Origin: Chloroflexota bacterium
GTDB lineage: Bacteria; Chloroflexota; Anaerolineae; J102
Assembly (NCBI GenBank): GCA_003353825.1
Contig: PIVW01000153.1
Coordinates: 1 to 11,594 of the forward strand
DNA: 11,594 nucleotides
Direction: 5' to 3'
The notes under the pieces were generated by a model. That model did not search any database. It saw only the letters and a program-made list of their open reading frames with translations, and had not been told where the DNA came from. The translations under genes and the position numbers were made by a program. Below are positions 1 through 9,100 of the stretch, in pieces (the stretch's first letter is position 1; every line of letters starts with the position of its first letter).

Positions 1-1
1 A

Positions 2-121
2 AACCAACCAGGTTTACATAACGCTGGTCTGTATGCAGTAGTTATCTTTTTATTAGTACTATATGTAGCGGTCGTGATCTGGCAAAAAATCGATTTTGGA
101 AAATGGCCAAAGTCCAGTTAG
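2..121 (+). CDS. C-terminal fragment of a membrane protein, cut by the left window edge
   Basis: A frame open from the window edge gives 39 codons and then TAG at 119-121. Residues 9-27 of the fragment (starting [13 protein letters not shown]) form one strongly hydrophobic segment of transmembrane-helix length. It is followed by a short tail with three lysines ([12 protein letters not shown]), so the C-terminus is probably cytoplasmic by the positive-inside rule. The gene converges on the minus-strand gene ending at 118: the two stop codons overlap within 118-121, leaving no intergenic space. The family cannot be named from so short a piece. The main doubt is that a 39-codon open frame at an edge could be chance, but the helix-plus-basic-tail pattern and the exact stop-to-stop packing argue for a real gene. 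Confidence 0.6.
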   Translation, partial: NQPGLHNAGLYAVVIFLLVLYVAVVIWQKIDFGKWPKSS

Positions 122-1773
122 TGATAGTACGCCGGTAAATAAACCGGCTGCGCTATCCAACCCAAACGACTCAGTTTAACATCTGCCAGGGTGACACTGA
201 GGGTAAAATCTTCACCTGTGCTTGCACCTGGAGCGGGTTCAACGTAGAAATTGTATAAGCCTGAGGTGGCGGCGAGCGTATCCACCTTAGTCGTCACGCC
301 TTCATCAAATTGTGCCATCCCTTCGATTGCGCCTGTCATAACTGTCGATGACTCAAGGCTACCGTAGAGAAATGAGGCTTCACCGCCCTCAGATAGAATC
401 AACAGCGGCGTGTCCTCCGACCATATCGCCCAGGGAACCAAAGGTGTGCTTGTAGGTGTGGGTGAAGGTGTGTCCGTCGGTATAGGTGTTGGACCTGATG
501 TAGGAGTCGGGGTTGCCGTTGGTGAAGGCGTTGCCATGTGAGTCGGCGACGGTGTCAGTGTGTGAGTCGGTGTGGGTGATGGCGACGGTGTTGGACTTGA
601 TGTAGGAGTCGGGGTTGCCGTTGGCGAAGGCGTTGCCGTGTGAGTCTGCGACGGTGTCAGTGTGTGAGTCGGTGTGGGTGATGGCGACGGTGTTGGGCTT
701 GATGCAGGAGTCGGGGTTGCCGTTGGTGAAGGCGTTGCCGTGCGAGGGTGCGACGGTGTCAGTGTGTGAGTCGGTGTGGGTGATGGCGACGGTGTTGGGC
801 TTGATGTAGGAGTCGGGGTTGTCGTTGGCGAAGGCGTTGCCGTGCGAGTTGGCGGCGGTGTCAGTGTGTGAGTCGGTGTGGGTGATGGCGACGGTGTTGG
901 GCTTGATGTAGGAGTCGGGGTTGCCGTTGGTGAAGGCGTTGCCGTCGGCGTGAAGGTTCTGGTTGGAGTTGGCGTATGCGTAGGAGTACTTGAGGGTGTA
1001 TTGGTCGGCGATGCCGTGGGGGAGGGCGTATTCGTTTGTTGAGAGGATTGCAGCTCCATGGCTGGGGCCGGTGTATCACCTGCTGTATCCGTCTCAGTAG
1101 TAGCACTGCCCTGACTGGCACCCTGGGCGAATAGTCGCACTGTATCCCCGCTGTCTGAATACTGAAAGGTCGCACTGTAGTCCTGAACTCGAGCCGAACT
1201 CATACTAGTTGCCCAGAAGCCGTTGGCAGCGACCAGTGCCGATAACGATGCCGATCGCCCACTTGACCCCTGCCCATCGGCATCCGCCAATTCAATATAT
1301 AGGATAGTCCCGGCAGCGGGCGTGACACCATCGCTGAGAAAGACTTGCCCGTAGGCAGTGTCGGGGGCCGGCACGGCGAGCGTTGGTCCCGTGCTCAGTT
1401 GATAGTGTGCGCCCCCGTTATCGTCGATATGGGCGCCATTGTCCGACACGATGTCAAAATAGTAGGTCGTTTCAGGCGAAAGGCCGGACAAGGTAACATA
1501 ATGGGTCTCAGAAGAGGTCGTCGCCCCTCGATCATCATAGGTGATCTGCCCCAGGGCAGTACTAGTACCATAGTGAACATGGCCTGTGACAGATGAATCG
1601 GTCAGCCAGGAGATGGTAACCGCTACATCCCTGACGTTGGTGATTTGTAGCTGATCGACGCCCGCTGCAGGACTGGCTTTTGCCCGAACATATGTCTGCG
1701 TGAAGTTGGCTGTGAGTGTGATCAGGCTACAGACTAACAGCAATAACCCAAGGCTCGATGAACGTTTAGACAT
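118..1773 (-). CDS. Secreted FN3/Cna-like protein with a Thr/Pro-repeat stalk and a C-terminal Y-x-P tail
   Basis: The 551-residue product begins with an export signal ([20 protein letters not shown]) and a likely cleavage after A31-K-A33. Residues 40-130 form an FN3-like domain resembling the N-terminal domain of purple acid phosphatases, with the motifs [13 protein letters not shown] and YDDRG. Residues 138-241 resemble a carboxypeptidase-regulatory or Cna-B beta sandwich ([15 protein letters not shown]). Residues 247-444 are a Ser/Thr/Pro stalk whose core is a 34-residue tandem repeat. Residues 446-540 form a small beta-rich domain of unknown family, and the chain ends [10 protein letters not shown]. 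No catalytic motif was seen. C15, in the signal, is preceded by LLV, a poor lipobox, so a lipoprotein is unlikely. The ATG follows the 363-residue gene by 29 bp, with a weak AGAG ribosome site in the gap. A 5-bp ATCTC/GAGAT pairing could partly cover that site. The gene is probably translated from the same transcript. The role is likely a surface-exposed stalked protein, by inference only. Confidence 0.88.
   Translation of the reverse strand: MSKRSSSLGLLLLVCSLITLTANFTQTYVRAKASPAAGVDQLQITNVRDVAVTISWLTDSSVTGHVHYGTSTALGQITYDDRGATTSSETHYVTLSGLSPETTYYFDIVSDNGAHIDDNGGAHYQLSTGPTLAVPAPDTAYGQVFLSDGVTPAAGTILYIELADADGQGSSGRSASLSALVAANGFWATSMSSARVQDYSATFQYSDSGDTVRLFAQGASQGSATTETDTAGDTPAPAMELQSSQQTNTPSPTASPTNTPSSTPTHTPTPTRTFTPTATPSPTATPTPTSSPTPSPSPTPTHTLTPPPTRTATPSPTTTPTPTSSPTPSPSPTPTHTLTPSHPRTATPSPTATPTPASSPTPSPSPTPTHTLTPSQTHTATPSPTATPTPTSSPTPSPSPTPTHTLTPSPTHMATPSPTATPTPTSGPTPIPTDTPSPTPTSTPLVPWAIWSEDTPLLILSEGGEASFLYGSLESSTVMTGAIEGMAQFDEGVTTKVDTLAATSGLYNFYVEPAPGASTGEDFTLSVTLADVKLSRLGWIAQPVYLPAYYH
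442..945 (-). repeat. 102-bp (34-codon) tandem repeats encoding the Thr/Pro stalk
   Basis: There are four full copies (844-945, 742-843, 640-741, 538-639) and one diverging partial copy (442-537). The period was checked with the plus-strand core cgacggtgtcag, found at 547, 649 and 751, and the variant cggcggtgtcag at 853. The unit encodes [13 protein letters not shown], then [17 protein letters not shown], then four variable residues (PPTR, SHPR, SQTH, SPTH). Copies are nearly identical at the DNA level, which points to recent expansion. The coding strand is A/C-rich and poor in G. Such Thr/Pro stretches are usually extended, often O-glycosylated, stalks on surface proteins. Confidence 0.95.
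1051..1656 (-). repeat. FN3 plus Cna-like composite unit, copy in the 551-residue protein
   Basis: Residues 40-241 align by eye with giant-protein residues 2211-2414 over their whole length. Shared anchors are the start of the FN3 domain ([13 protein letters not shown]), [32 protein letters not shown], and the end TPAPAMEL. The linker lengths are also similar, so the two domains move as one unit. Confidence 0.8.
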
Positions 1774-1802
1774 TGATCTCTATGGAAGTCGACGGTGAGA
1801 TA

Positions 1803-2894
1803 TTAGGATGCGCCCGGTGTCAAGCTGAAACTAAATGTGCCCACTGGGCTGGAACCCGTGGCAGGCTCGCCGGCCAGGTTGAAGCAAGTGATGACATAGT
1901 ACTCGTCTGTTGCGTCACCTAAGACGCCGGTGCGAGTGTGATTTATCGTAGTACCCTCGAGCGGCGGCGAACTATCGGCTAACCAATGGGATCCGCTGTC
2001 ACCCCGGTCGAAGTAAGGACTCTCGCTCCACCATATTTCGTAATCCGCACAGTCAGCTGGATGAGACCAAGAGAGTTGCACATCGGGCGAACTATCTTGG
2101 TTGATCGATACCGACGGTGTGACAGGGGCAGAAGGCGGACCTAGTACAATATCGGCAAACCGATAGGCGCCGCTGGGATAGTCAGCAGGTGTGTTTGTAG
2201 TGACCGCAGCAACCCCAGCACTACCTCCCCGCGCTATTACATGAAGCTCGTCTGTACCATCGCTAAATGAAAAGTAACCACCCGCATCTGCCGTACGAAT
2301 GTCCATGGTGTAATACCACCCACCCTGTTCATCAGTTCGGACTGTAACCCACTGCGAGACGCCGCTGCTGCCTATGCCATTGCCGTCTTTTATTTGCAGG
2401 TATACGGTGACATAGACAGCGGGTGTAAATCCATCTTTCTGATAAACATAGCCCCAGATCGTACGACCAGACGGCGTGCTACCGTCTGGAATTGGACCTG
2501 TAGAAACGGTATAGTAATCGCCATTGCGGTCATCCACCGTCGTATCCGACGTAACTTGAAATAGGTGCTGGGTTTGGGATTCGAGTACATCTCCCTCCGC
2601 CACACGTACATAGTGGGCGCTGGTATCCACAGCGGGATCACTGATCCAGTTTGTTGGAGGTGTTGCTTCTCCCCATTCAACCGCGCCGGTAGATGCTTCT
2701 GAAGTAGTCCAACTCACGACAAAACCTCCGTTTCCGACGTCGGTGATATAAACCCTGTTGAATTGAGGTCCGGGCTCTTGCGCTTGCGCTGTACGACTGG
2801 CCATCAGTTGTGGAGCCGCCCCCTGCAAAAAGCCAGCCAGCACGCAAACGAAGGCCAGGTAGGTAGTTGTCTTACGGATGCAAGCCCACTTCAT
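1803..2894 (-). CDS. Secreted protein with two FN3-like domains flanking a Cna/CarboxypepD-like domain
   Basis: The 363-residue product carries a signal peptide (basic MKWACIRK, then a hydrophobic core) with probable cleavage after A36-Q-A38. Residues 45-133 form an FN3 domain of the purple-acid-phosphatase N-terminal type (VYITDVGNGGFVVSWTT, ending YYTVSTGP). Residues 143-251 form a CarboxypepD-regulatory or Cna-B-like sandwich (IWGYVYQKDGFTPAVYVTVY). Residues 258-358 form a second FN3 domain with YEIWWSESPYF and YYVITCFNLAGE. Its two cysteines, C282 and C337, are the only ones outside the signal and could form a disulfide. The protein ends FSFSLTPGAS and lacks the Y-x-P tail of its two neighbours. 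The ATG is well placed behind an AGGAGAG ribosome site. The gene lies between the giant gene and the 551-residue gene and shares a composite unit with both. It is probably a soluble or surface-associated binding protein; no enzymatic residues were recognised. Confidence 0.88.
   Translation of the reverse strand: MKWACIRKTTTYLAFVCVLAGFLQGAAPQLMASRTAQAQEPGPQFNRVYITDVGNGGFVVSWTTSEASTGAVEWGEATPPTNWISDPAVDTSAHYVRVAEGDVLESQTQHLFQVTSDTTVDDRNGDYYTVSTGPIPDGSTPSGRTIWGYVYQKDGFTPAVYVTVYLQIKDGNGIGSSGVSQWVTVRTDEQGGWYYTMDIRTADAGGYFSFSDGTDELHVIARGGSAGVAAVTTNTPADYPSGAYRFADIVLGPPSAPVTPSVSINQDSSPDVQLSWSHPADCADYEIWWSESPYFDRGDSGSHWLADSSPPLEGTTINHTRTGVLGDATDEYYVITCFNLAGEPATGSSPVGTFSFSLTPGAS
2142..2762 (-). repeat. 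FN3 plus Cna-like composite unit, copy in the 363-residue protein
   Basis: Residues 45-251 have the same two-domain order as the other copies: W-T-T/D after the first strands, TSAHYVRV in place of T-H-F-V-S-L, DDRNGDYYTVSTGP, then GYVYQKDGFTPA. It is the most divergent copy and has lost the YDDRG motif. Confidence 0.65.
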
Positions 2895-2902
2895 GTTTAT
2901 GT

Positions 2903-2909
2903 CTCTCCT
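2903..2909 (-). promoter_or_regulatory. Ribosome binding site of the 363-residue gene
   Basis: On the minus strand AGGAGAG lies 8 bases before the ATG at 2894. It is the best Shine-Dalgarno match among the starts visible here and supports that start choice. Confidence 0.75.
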
Positions 2910-2928
2910 GGTGATTTTGCCGGGAACC

Positions 2929-3126
2929 TTAAGCTAGCTGAATTACTGGCCCCCGCACCCACAATACGTAGGTGTAGGGGTCCAGTTCAAAGGTGGTGAT
3001 TCCGGGCGAAGCAGGTCGGGTCAGATGTGGAAATCTTGAACTGAAGGAATACTGTATCCATTCGCCTGGATTATTTCTTGCTCTGCACAGAAGCCCAAGG
3101 ACTACGTTGAGAGCGTTATTGCTGAA
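2929..3126 (-). pseudogene. Start-less 65-codon open frame between the giant and 363-residue genes; possible gene remnant
   Basis: In the frame shifted by one from the giant gene, the minus strand reads without a stop from just after a TGA (3127-3129) to TAA (2929-2931). The translation looks protein-like: NNALNVVLGLLCRARNNPG, then EWIQYSFSSRFPHLTRPAS, then PGITTFELDPYTYVLWVRGP. It has no ATG or GTG near its beginning and no ribosome site, and its first codons overlap the last three codons of the giant gene. It could be the decayed end of a lost gene, a product of frameshifting near the giant's end, or chance. The intact-looking C-terminus of the giant in its own frame argues against a sequencing frameshift. 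Nothing else was recognised in the 221-bp gap apart from the stem-loop and ribosome site listed separately. Confidence 0.3.
2947..2984 (-). other. Imperfect stem-loop in the gap between the giant and 363-residue genes
   Basis: The arms at 2947-2959 (tggcccccgcacc) and 2971-2984 (ggtgtaggggtcca) pair over 12 base pairs, one of them G-U, with one mismatch and one bulged base, around an 11-base loop. It lies about 130 bases past the giant's stop and about 50 bases before the 363-residue start. No T-run follows on the minus strand, so it is not a classic intrinsic terminator. It may protect a 3' end, attenuate read-through or be incidental. A looser outer pairing, cagttcaa (2983-2990) with ttgaactg (3036-3043), lies beside it. 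Confidence 0.35.
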
Positions 3127-6100
3127 TCAGGGGGGTGTAGATACGAGGTTGATAGTCTGATATTGTCACCATAGCCGGTGCAGGTGATGCGTTACAGGCC
3201 GAGATATCCCTCTCTGTTATCGAGCCTTCCGCTTCGACAACTGTGAGTGATAGGGATGCTGTCGTACAATCTTCTACTGGCAGGCTAAGACTCCAATATC
3301 CATATTCATCTACCAGGCTGGTCAAGAGGTTAATACCATCAACAAGATCGCCATGAACTCGTACTTGCATGATTGCCCCACCGGCAGGTGTACCATTTGC
3401 TTTCACGACCTGTCCATAGGCGGTAAAAGGTATACTTGGGCTCTGAATTGCGCCTGTTGTGACCGGGAGGGGTTCACCACTCTGATCAATCATGCTTTCT
3501 CCGGCATGAATGCGAACGTAGTAAGTGGTCTCAGGTGCGAGACCGCCAAGACTAGCATGAAATAGCCTGGAGACGATCTCTTCACCACGATCATCGTATG
3601 CGATCTGGTCCAGGTTTTCGAGATCGGTTCCGAACTCAACCCAGCCTCTGCTATACGTATTTGTACGCCAGGAAAGGGTAAACGCCACATCTCGGAGGTT
3701 GCTGATCGTGATATCCTCCACCAGCGGCAGAGACTGAGATGCCTCAGGCTCGGGCGACCTCTCGACCGGCTCGATAGCAGGAAAGATCGTTTGGTACACA
3801 GCGTCACTCATGATATAGGTAATCGCATTGCTGCAGCGAATAAAGTAGCCCTCATCAGTGCGTATGTCGAAGAGATTGATGGGAATACCCAGGGGATGGC
3901 CGAGCCAGTTTCCAGACGACCATTTGTCGATTTCATCGCAGGCGCCGCCTTGGGCCTGTATATCGAGGAGCAATGCTTCCGCATCCATCGGTTGGGCCAG
4001 TTTCGGGAAGCCAACCAGGTTCCAACCTGAATAGAGATCGACGGGCAACACGTCTAGTGGAGGGCGTCCCTCACGCGCCCAGACACTGCTAACATTGGTG
4101 CGTATAAAATAGGCCTCGGTGAATGTAGTCTGGAAGTTGTTGAATGGTAAACCGTCGATATGCGCATCCCATCTTCCGTTGAGCCGACGGTTGATTTCTT
4201 CTGCATCGCCACCCTGAGCGTTGATTTCATCCAGAACCTCCTGCGCTAACGGGTGAGGATCAGAATTCAGGTTTAGGGCGATGAGGTTCCAACTTGCATC
4301 CAGATTGTGAACAGTCTGTGTTGGGCAGACCAAGCTCATAGTAGGTGCAGGAAAATCTTCACTCGTGTCGATTGTTTGCGATGCAGCGCAACCCGTACCA
4401 CTATCGATGTTGAGCTGGAGTTGGTCACCACTGGGGCTGTAGGCAAAGTAAGCCTGGAGATCTTCGGTACGGGCAGTGCCCAGATTGGCCGACCAATAGC
4501 CTGAAGCAGGCACTATGGCAGCCAATGGCGATGCCTGTCCCAACGAAGGTTGGTCGTCGTCATCAAGTAGTAGTATCTTGACTAAAGCGCCTTCTGCTGG
4601 TGTTACGCCGTCAGGGCCAAATACCTGACCGTAGACTGTATCATTTTGTCCTATCCCCAGAGTAGGGCCGGTTCTGAACTGATAGAGTGCACCTTCATTG
4701 TCATCCACCGCATCTGCTGAAACCACATAGAAGAAGTAATCGGTTTCTGGTGACAACCCCAGTAGACTCACGAAGTGTGTTGTGGCCGTTGTTTGCACAC
4801 CTCTATCATCATAAGCGACACTTCCTAAGGCTTGGGTCGGACCATAGTGTACCTCACCATTGGTGGGGCGATCGGTTTGCCAGGTAATGGTCGCTTGAAT
4901 GTCATTGACATTGACAATCGAGATATCCCTAATCTGAGGAAGATCGAGAAGTGTTTTCTGTTCAAGGCTTATTTCGTTGACAAAAGCGCCGGTTGTGCTG
5001 TCCTCTCGGCGGATCTGAACCTCAATGCTGCCATCGTTGAAGTAGGCGTTTAGAGGAACATTGACGGTGATATCCTCTCGCTCTTCATCGACCAGAGTGG
5101 TCATTTCGCCGGTGCTGATGTCATCCACCCAGATCGTCTGTTCAGAAAGTCCGACGGAGTTCTGGTAAAAGACAAATCGCAGGAAATACCGCAGTGTGGG
5201 ATCCAAATTATCGAATTGATAGACCAGTTCGTTGTCGGGATCATCTGTCGGATCACCGTCGCCCAGGTCGGTGCGGCGAGACTGGTATGGCAATGTGCCC
5301 CAAGAGTCTTGTTCGACACCATCGACAAAACCATAGTCGGCGTCGACATCGTATTCAGGGTCATTAGCGCCGCCCGCATCGGCGTAACGATAGTCGATAT
5401 CATGCAGGGCAATGGCTGAGACCACGGCGTCGTTACCGAGTAATTCCTCGATGCCGATCGTTACCGCATGTTCCTTGTAGAATGCCGGATCGAGCAATAT
5501 GGATACTTCATGGATTTCGCCACTCGAAAGATCGATTGGATCGCCAACAATCTGATTATTGACCAGGATCTGCTGTTGGCGGCCGATACTATCGCATTCG
5601 TAAAGGGTGAGATCCAGATGATAGAAATGACCTGGCAATAAGTGATCGAATTGGTACTCTACTAAGCCATCACCGGCGACTAATTGAGTTTCTTCAGTAG
5701 TGGATCCACAGAAGTCACTGGCAAAAGTGTTGTCTGCGATATACCCGTATCCTGACGCCGGGTCGTAGGGTGGATCCGTTGCATCATCTGCACCGCTATC
5801 AAGTAGGAGCGGACCGGCAAACCCCACATAGAGATCCCGCCACTGGTGATTGTTCCCCTCATCCGATTCGAAGATGACGCCGCCATTGTCACCTACAGCG
5901 AACAAGCGATGCAAGCCAGGCGCAGAAGGCGACCAGACACAGAGTTCGGTGAAAGTATCCTCGCCGGGTACAGCGGGCGTGGGTTCACAGATGACACTTA
6001 CGTCGTTGTCAGGGTCTTCAACCGTGAGCGCCAGCGTAGACGCGCTTGCAGCCGTCTGGCCATCGTTTTGCAGAGGCATTTCAACCTGTACATCCTGACC

Positions 6101-9100
6101 TACAACCGGTTCGGCCTCATCGAGACTGATGGTTGGGATCAGCAGGTCTGGGCGGGTGAGAATGATGATATTGGCCGTGGCCTCGTTGTTGTCTTCAAAG
6201 GTCTCAACCGTACGATCAAAGGGATCGACCACTACTCGCACAGGAATGTCTCCTGTGAAGCCCAGAGTGTTCCAATCCAGGTGGGCAGTAGCCGTGCCAC
6301 TTGCAAGTATGTTTTCCACGAAATCAGCGCCGATGTATGTCTCGCCGAATCCATCAGGCGGGGTGGCAAAGAAGCTGGCGGTGAGGGGGCCGGTATCACC
6401 ATCGCCAGTGTTGTGCAATGTGACATCGATGGGGATGATGTCACCCTCGGTAGTCTCTACAGCTGCGGTGCGACTGGCACTGACGCCGCCAAAACTGATA
6501 TCACTACTGGTGAGGGTAGCGTCCGGTTTGTCTGTGAGAATAGCGGTAAAATCGTACAATGCTGTCGCTACAGAGGGGCTGGGAACAATACGGATAGGCA
6601 CGTCTACCTCGCCGCTCCGACCGGCGAGATAGGCGTTGAAGGCGCCGGCCAGATCATAGCCATCCGCCGTGCTGGAGAGGACGGCCGGATAGCTATGATT
6701 GCCGGAATGGGGCCAATCCACCGTGCCGTCGGCACCCACATCAACCGTGAACGACAGAGGCCCGGCCGTATCACCCTGCTGTCCCATTTGTAGACTGAGG
6801 TTGATGCTGTCATAAGCTTGGGCGGGCAGGCGCAGGAAGCGGGTCTTGGCTCCTACCGGCGTCAGGGCCAGATTGGTGAGCAGGACCTGGGCTGCCCGGT
6901 CGATATCCACCCGCACGGGTATATCGATGGACTCACCCCATGGAATGTCGTTACGGGTGAGCAGGTAGCTGTTGAGGGAGTCGACAAAGCCGGTTGCCTC
7001 CAACGTGGCAGGAAAACTGGTGGTGGCGTTGTGCGTCCAGTCACAGATACTGTCATTGCCGAAGTCCAGGCAGAGGTCGAGGTTGCCGGAGCCAGCGACA
7101 GTATCTGATATTAGAGCGTCGAGGCTGGCCATGCTGTACACCTGGCGTTTGAGTCGCAACATCTTCTCCTGGGATTCAGCACCCGAAAAGATAAAGCGTC
7201 GGCCATATTGAATTTGGTAGGTGCGGCTATTACTGAAGTTTTCAGGAATAGTCAATGATGTACTAGAAGCTGTGGATTCTGTTTTTTCAATTATGTGACA
7301 TTCAATCTTTTGCTTACTTGCGACAGGGTTTGTTGAGCCATTACTAGAGTTGCAATATTCAATACGGATTCGACCATCTCCTCCTGCGCCTCCCCACGTA
7401 CCATTTCTGTATGATATCCCACCAGTGGCCAGAATACTTCCGCTAACATTCACTTGGTGACCAGTTACGAAAATCGAACCCCCAGCTCCAGCCCCCCCTT
7501 TGATCCCGTACCAACCATCATCACTTGTATCCTCGCCTTTCGAGGTAATCATACCTGGAATCTCTATATTCTTTGCCGCAACATAAATAATCCCACCTCC
7601 TCTTTTACCCCCAATTACACCTTGCCCGCCATTATTGGGATGTCCGTACGATTCGCCACCTGAACCACCAAAAGTCATACTAGACAGCTCGGCATTCCCA
7701 GAGATACCACCGCCATAGCCCCCGTTTTTATTACTAGGTATGTCGTATCCTCTTTCACCTGCAGTTCCATTCCCGCCACCACCGCCACCCCGTCCATCAC
7801 AACATCCAGAACCGCCTCCACCTCCACCTGCATTTCCTACTAAATTCTGAGTTTGAATTCGATTTTCACCAGTGTGACCTTCTCCTACATAACCTTGAGC
7901 ACTTGCATTACTTACTGAAAGATTTCCACGAAAGCCCAAATGATCTGCATAGACAGTACCCTCTACCTGCAGCTCATCGTTGCACATGATAGCTAAGATA
8001 CCGCCTGTGTTTCCATCCCATGTATGTGGTCGCAAAACTCCTCCAACATCTACCGCGCAATTCCTATACTGCGGGATTCTTATCACTTGTGCTTGATTGT
8101 CACCACCGTCAATATAGCTGTTCCGTAAATTCTTTGACATCGTGAGCGAGGGTGTTACGCTCGCTATATGTCCTATCTCCCATTCACCCGCATTAGTCCC
8201 CCGTGTTTGGTGAAGCAATACTGCATCACCCGTCTCAAACCCTGACACGCTTTGTACATCTACTATCGTCTGACCTGCAGGTGCGCCACTGCTGATGCTC
8301 GTTCGTATATTATCTGTATAGGATGTCTCACTTGAGCTTACAATTAGATTATTATTTCGTCCATCTCCAAACATATCGCCCGGCGCAGTGCCTTCACTGA
8401 AGTCGGTAGCGTATTTGCCTACGCCATGCGTCGTACCATAGTCCTGGCTGAACACTTTTACCGGATGCAAGCTCACAGGCTCTGGTCCCAACGTATGTAC
8501 AAACTCATAGCTATCGCCTTTATTCCAGTTGCCGATAATGGGCTCGGTCCAGTCCAATGGCCGGTCAGCGCCCAAGTCAACAGTCATCGCCTGTGCTGTG
8601 GGCTGATTGAACTGCAAACCGAGTTTGAGATCGGTAAGCAACACCTGGGCCTGAAGGTTGCTCGTCAATTCGAAAGGCACGTCCAATTCATCGCCCCAGG
8701 CCACGTCCGCGCGATTGACCAGATAGCCATTGAGGGCAGCAACGATATCGACATCATCGAATTCGGCAGGGAATGTTGTGGAAGCATTGTGGTTCCAATC
8801 GGTACTGCTGTTGTCCCCGAGATCTAGTGACAGGTTGAGGTCACCTGAGGACACGATCGTGTTGCTGACCAGAATGTCCAACGAAGCGGATGAGTAAACT
8901 TGTTTTGGAAGGCGGATGGTTTGAGTCTGAGATTCGGCGCCAGCGAAGTCGTATTTGCGGCCGTATTGCACCTGATAGTTGCGAGTTTCGGCTGTAGATT
9001 TAGGCAGATTGAGACGGGTGATGGTGTAGGATGATGATTCGACTTGATCGGCGATGTAACAGTTCAGTTTTTCTTCACTGGCCGATGGACTGGTAGAAAA

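Noticed and set aside
118..240. Search for sortase, PEP-CTERM or outer-membrane anchor signals at the C-terminus
   Set aside because: No LPxTG, no hydrophobic segment and no basic tail are present in either the 551-residue or giant C-terminus.
615..809. Plus-strand open frame with internal repeats
   Set aside because: It is the antisense of the 34-residue Thr/Pro repeats; its repetition only mirrors the 102-bp period.
442..945. Direct repeats as a possible CRISPR array
   Set aside because: Copies are directly adjacent 102-bp units in a continuous reading frame, with no unique spacers.
1727..1735. Possible lipobox at C15 of the 551-residue protein
   Set aside because: The residue before the cysteine is valine and lies within the hydrophobic core; an A-K-A signal peptidase I site further on is a better fit.
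1774..1802. Separate promoter or terminator between the 363- and 551-residue genes
   Set aside because: The gap is only 29 bp and holds no convincing promoter boxes or T-run; co-transcription is simpler.
2961..2990. Possible sigma-70 promoter on the minus strand (TTGAAC, 18-base gap, TATTGT)
   Set aside because: Each box matches only 4 of 6 consensus bases and the site overlaps the stem-loop; such matches are expected by chance.
5846..6793. Plus-strand open frame of 315 codons
   Set aside because: It lies wholly opposite the CARDB and neighbouring region of the giant gene, has no ribosome site or recognisable domain, and its composition is that expected of an antisense reading.
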